Below, in pieces: positions 63,281 to 64,000 of a stretch of DNA of 64,000 nt. The DNA comes from an uncultured Bacilli bacterium (lineage in GTDB: Bacteria; Bacillota_I; Bacilli_A; RF39; UBA660). Position 1 is the first letter of the stretch. Every line of letters starts with the position of its first letter. The translations under genes were made by a program, and so were the position numbers. The stretch covers positions 1 through 64,000 of the forward strand of contig CAKOMR010000007.1 of the NCBI GenBank assembly GCA_934096705.1. Direction: 5' to 3'. The notes beneath the pieces were generated by a model, which was not told the origin of the DNA, ran no database searches, and saw only the letters and a program-made list of their open reading frames with translations.

Positions 63281-64000
63281 TTATTTTGACATTTTTCGAC
63301 GTTTTTTTCTCATTCTTTTTAAAAGTTTTTTTACTATTTTCCAAAACATATATAATAAAATTATAGTTACAATAATTATAATAATTGATGGATTATATTT
63401 TATATTTTTATCTAGATGTACATCTAAAGAAGTAAGTAAATTATCGCCATTATAAATATTTATTTTTCCAAGAAGCGTGCCTTTTTTTGTTTTGTATTTT
63501 ATTTTTTCCACTCCATCAAATTCATAAGTAATATCAGCATTATTTTTTAAATACATTTCAATATCATCATTACCATAAATTATATATTCTTTTTCTTTAC
63601 TTTTTTCTATAGGTAATCTCTTTATTTCTGTTTCCTTTGACAAAACTTTTTGATAACTATAATTATCTTTATAATAATCATATATAGTTAAAGAATCTTT
63701 TATTGCACTTGATGATTTTAAGGGATTTGATCCCAAAACTATAAGCATATAATCTACATTATTTAAGTTAGCAGTAGAAGCAAGGCATCTTCCCGCATCT
63801 AAAGTAAATCCTGTTTTTGCGCCTAAAATTTCATCTGTATTTAAGCCATTTTTATAAACATCAAGAGTTCTTAAAAGTTCAATTCCATTCGTTGTGGTAT
63901 AACTTTTTGTAGTAAAAATCTTTTTAAAAGTATCATTTTTTAATGCATATGATAATAAAATAGAAACATCTTTTGCACTAGAATAGTTATTTTCATCATC
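63281..64000 (-). CDS. dacA: D-alanyl-D-alanine carboxypeptidase (PBP5-type), C-terminal part
   Basis: This frame runs off the window's right end. The open frame extends beyond its first internal ATG: residues leading to it include DVSILLSYALKN, LKTLDVYKNGLN-like text and LGAKTGFTLDAGRC, whose KTG is the third motif of the penicillin-binding fold, followed by CLAST. The part after it (residues NYSYQK onward) is the beta-rich domain. A membrane anchor follows (PSIIIIIVTIILLYMFW) with a very basic tail. The SxxK and SxN motifs lie off the window. It trims peptidoglycan pentapeptides. Confidence 0.88.
   Translation of the reverse strand, partial: DDENNYSSAKDVSILLSYALKNDTFKKIFTTKSYTTTNGIELLRTLDVYKNGLNTDEILGAKTGFTLDAGRCLASTANLNNVDYMLIVLGSNPLKSSSAIKDSLTIYDYYKDNYSYQKVLSKETEIKRLPIEKSKEKEYIIYGNDDIEMYLKNNADITYEFDGVEKIKYKTKKGTLLGKINIYNGDNLLTSLDVHLDKNIKYNPSIIIIIVTIILLYMFWKIVKKLLKRMRKKRRKMSK

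Overview
The window is a 64 kb piece of a very AT-rich, densely packed chromosome. The gene content fits a Gram-positive, anaerobic member of the Firmicutes (class Bacilli), probably one of the uncultured small-genome gut lineages. Evidence for a walled Gram-positive cell is FtsA/FtsZ, MurC, MurD, a lipoteichoic-acid synthase, a sortase and a D,D-carboxypeptidase. Evidence for anaerobic life is a class III (glycyl radical) ribonucleotide reductase with its activase, a PduL phosphotransacylase and a SUF iron-sulfur scaffold. Evidence for a spore-forming ancestry, and possibly real sporulation, is a SpoIIIAH - GerE - GerM block with a sigma-K-like promoter in front of gerE. I assign no species.

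Layout. 1-3.2 kb: ftsZ (cut by the window edge) and ftsA, then a divergent serine hydrolase. 3.2-4.7 kb: infC-rpmI-rplT behind an L20-type attenuator, with a non-AUG start for infC and a C-terminally extended L20. 4.7-7.8 kb: a phosphoesterase, recA with a LexA-like box and a 5'UTR hairpin, and a methyltransferase behind a promoter/leader-peptide/terminator attenuator. 7.7-10.8 kb: a DNPH1-like hydrolase, the helicase-loading genes dnaI and dnaB, and a Gre factor. 10.9-16.8 kb: a patatin, an epimerase, a ZIP transporter and three secreted TasA/camelysin-type proteins. 16.8-24.8 kb: an RNase J with altered metal ligands, a Xre regulator, a tail-less SSB, a lone SufB, and tgt-queA. 24.8-31.6 kb: a T-box-controlled ileS of the eukaryote-like type with a GXHH signature, then nrdG/nrdD divergent from a Crp/Fnr regulator around a perfect 16-bp palindrome. 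31.6-39.9 kb: murC, dus, and a tightly overlapping operon running from a TasA-like protein to pduL. 40-48.9 kb: a YfcC carrier, lysS, an NPDTG-anchored surface protein divergent from a sortase fused to an unknown intracellular domain, a glycosyltransferase with repeats, and murD. 48.9-56.3 kb: a short alaS, a nucleotide kinase, ltaS, an ABC exporter, yqeY and rpsU. 56.4-59.1 kb: two small double-glycine-leader peptides, a short accessory membrane protein and a C39-peptidase exporter, together a candidate two-peptide bacteriocin or signal system. 59.3-61.4 kb: the sporulation block. 61.4-64 kb: tRNA-Arg(TCT), miaB and the 3' part of a D,D-carboxypeptidase gene.

The strongest candidate for an undescribed system is the C39 exporter with its two tiny precursor peptides, divergent from the sporulation genes. 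The sortase/NPDTG pair, the methyltransferase attenuator and the palindrome-centred nrd switch come next. All functional statements rest on motif reading by eye; no database search was possible.
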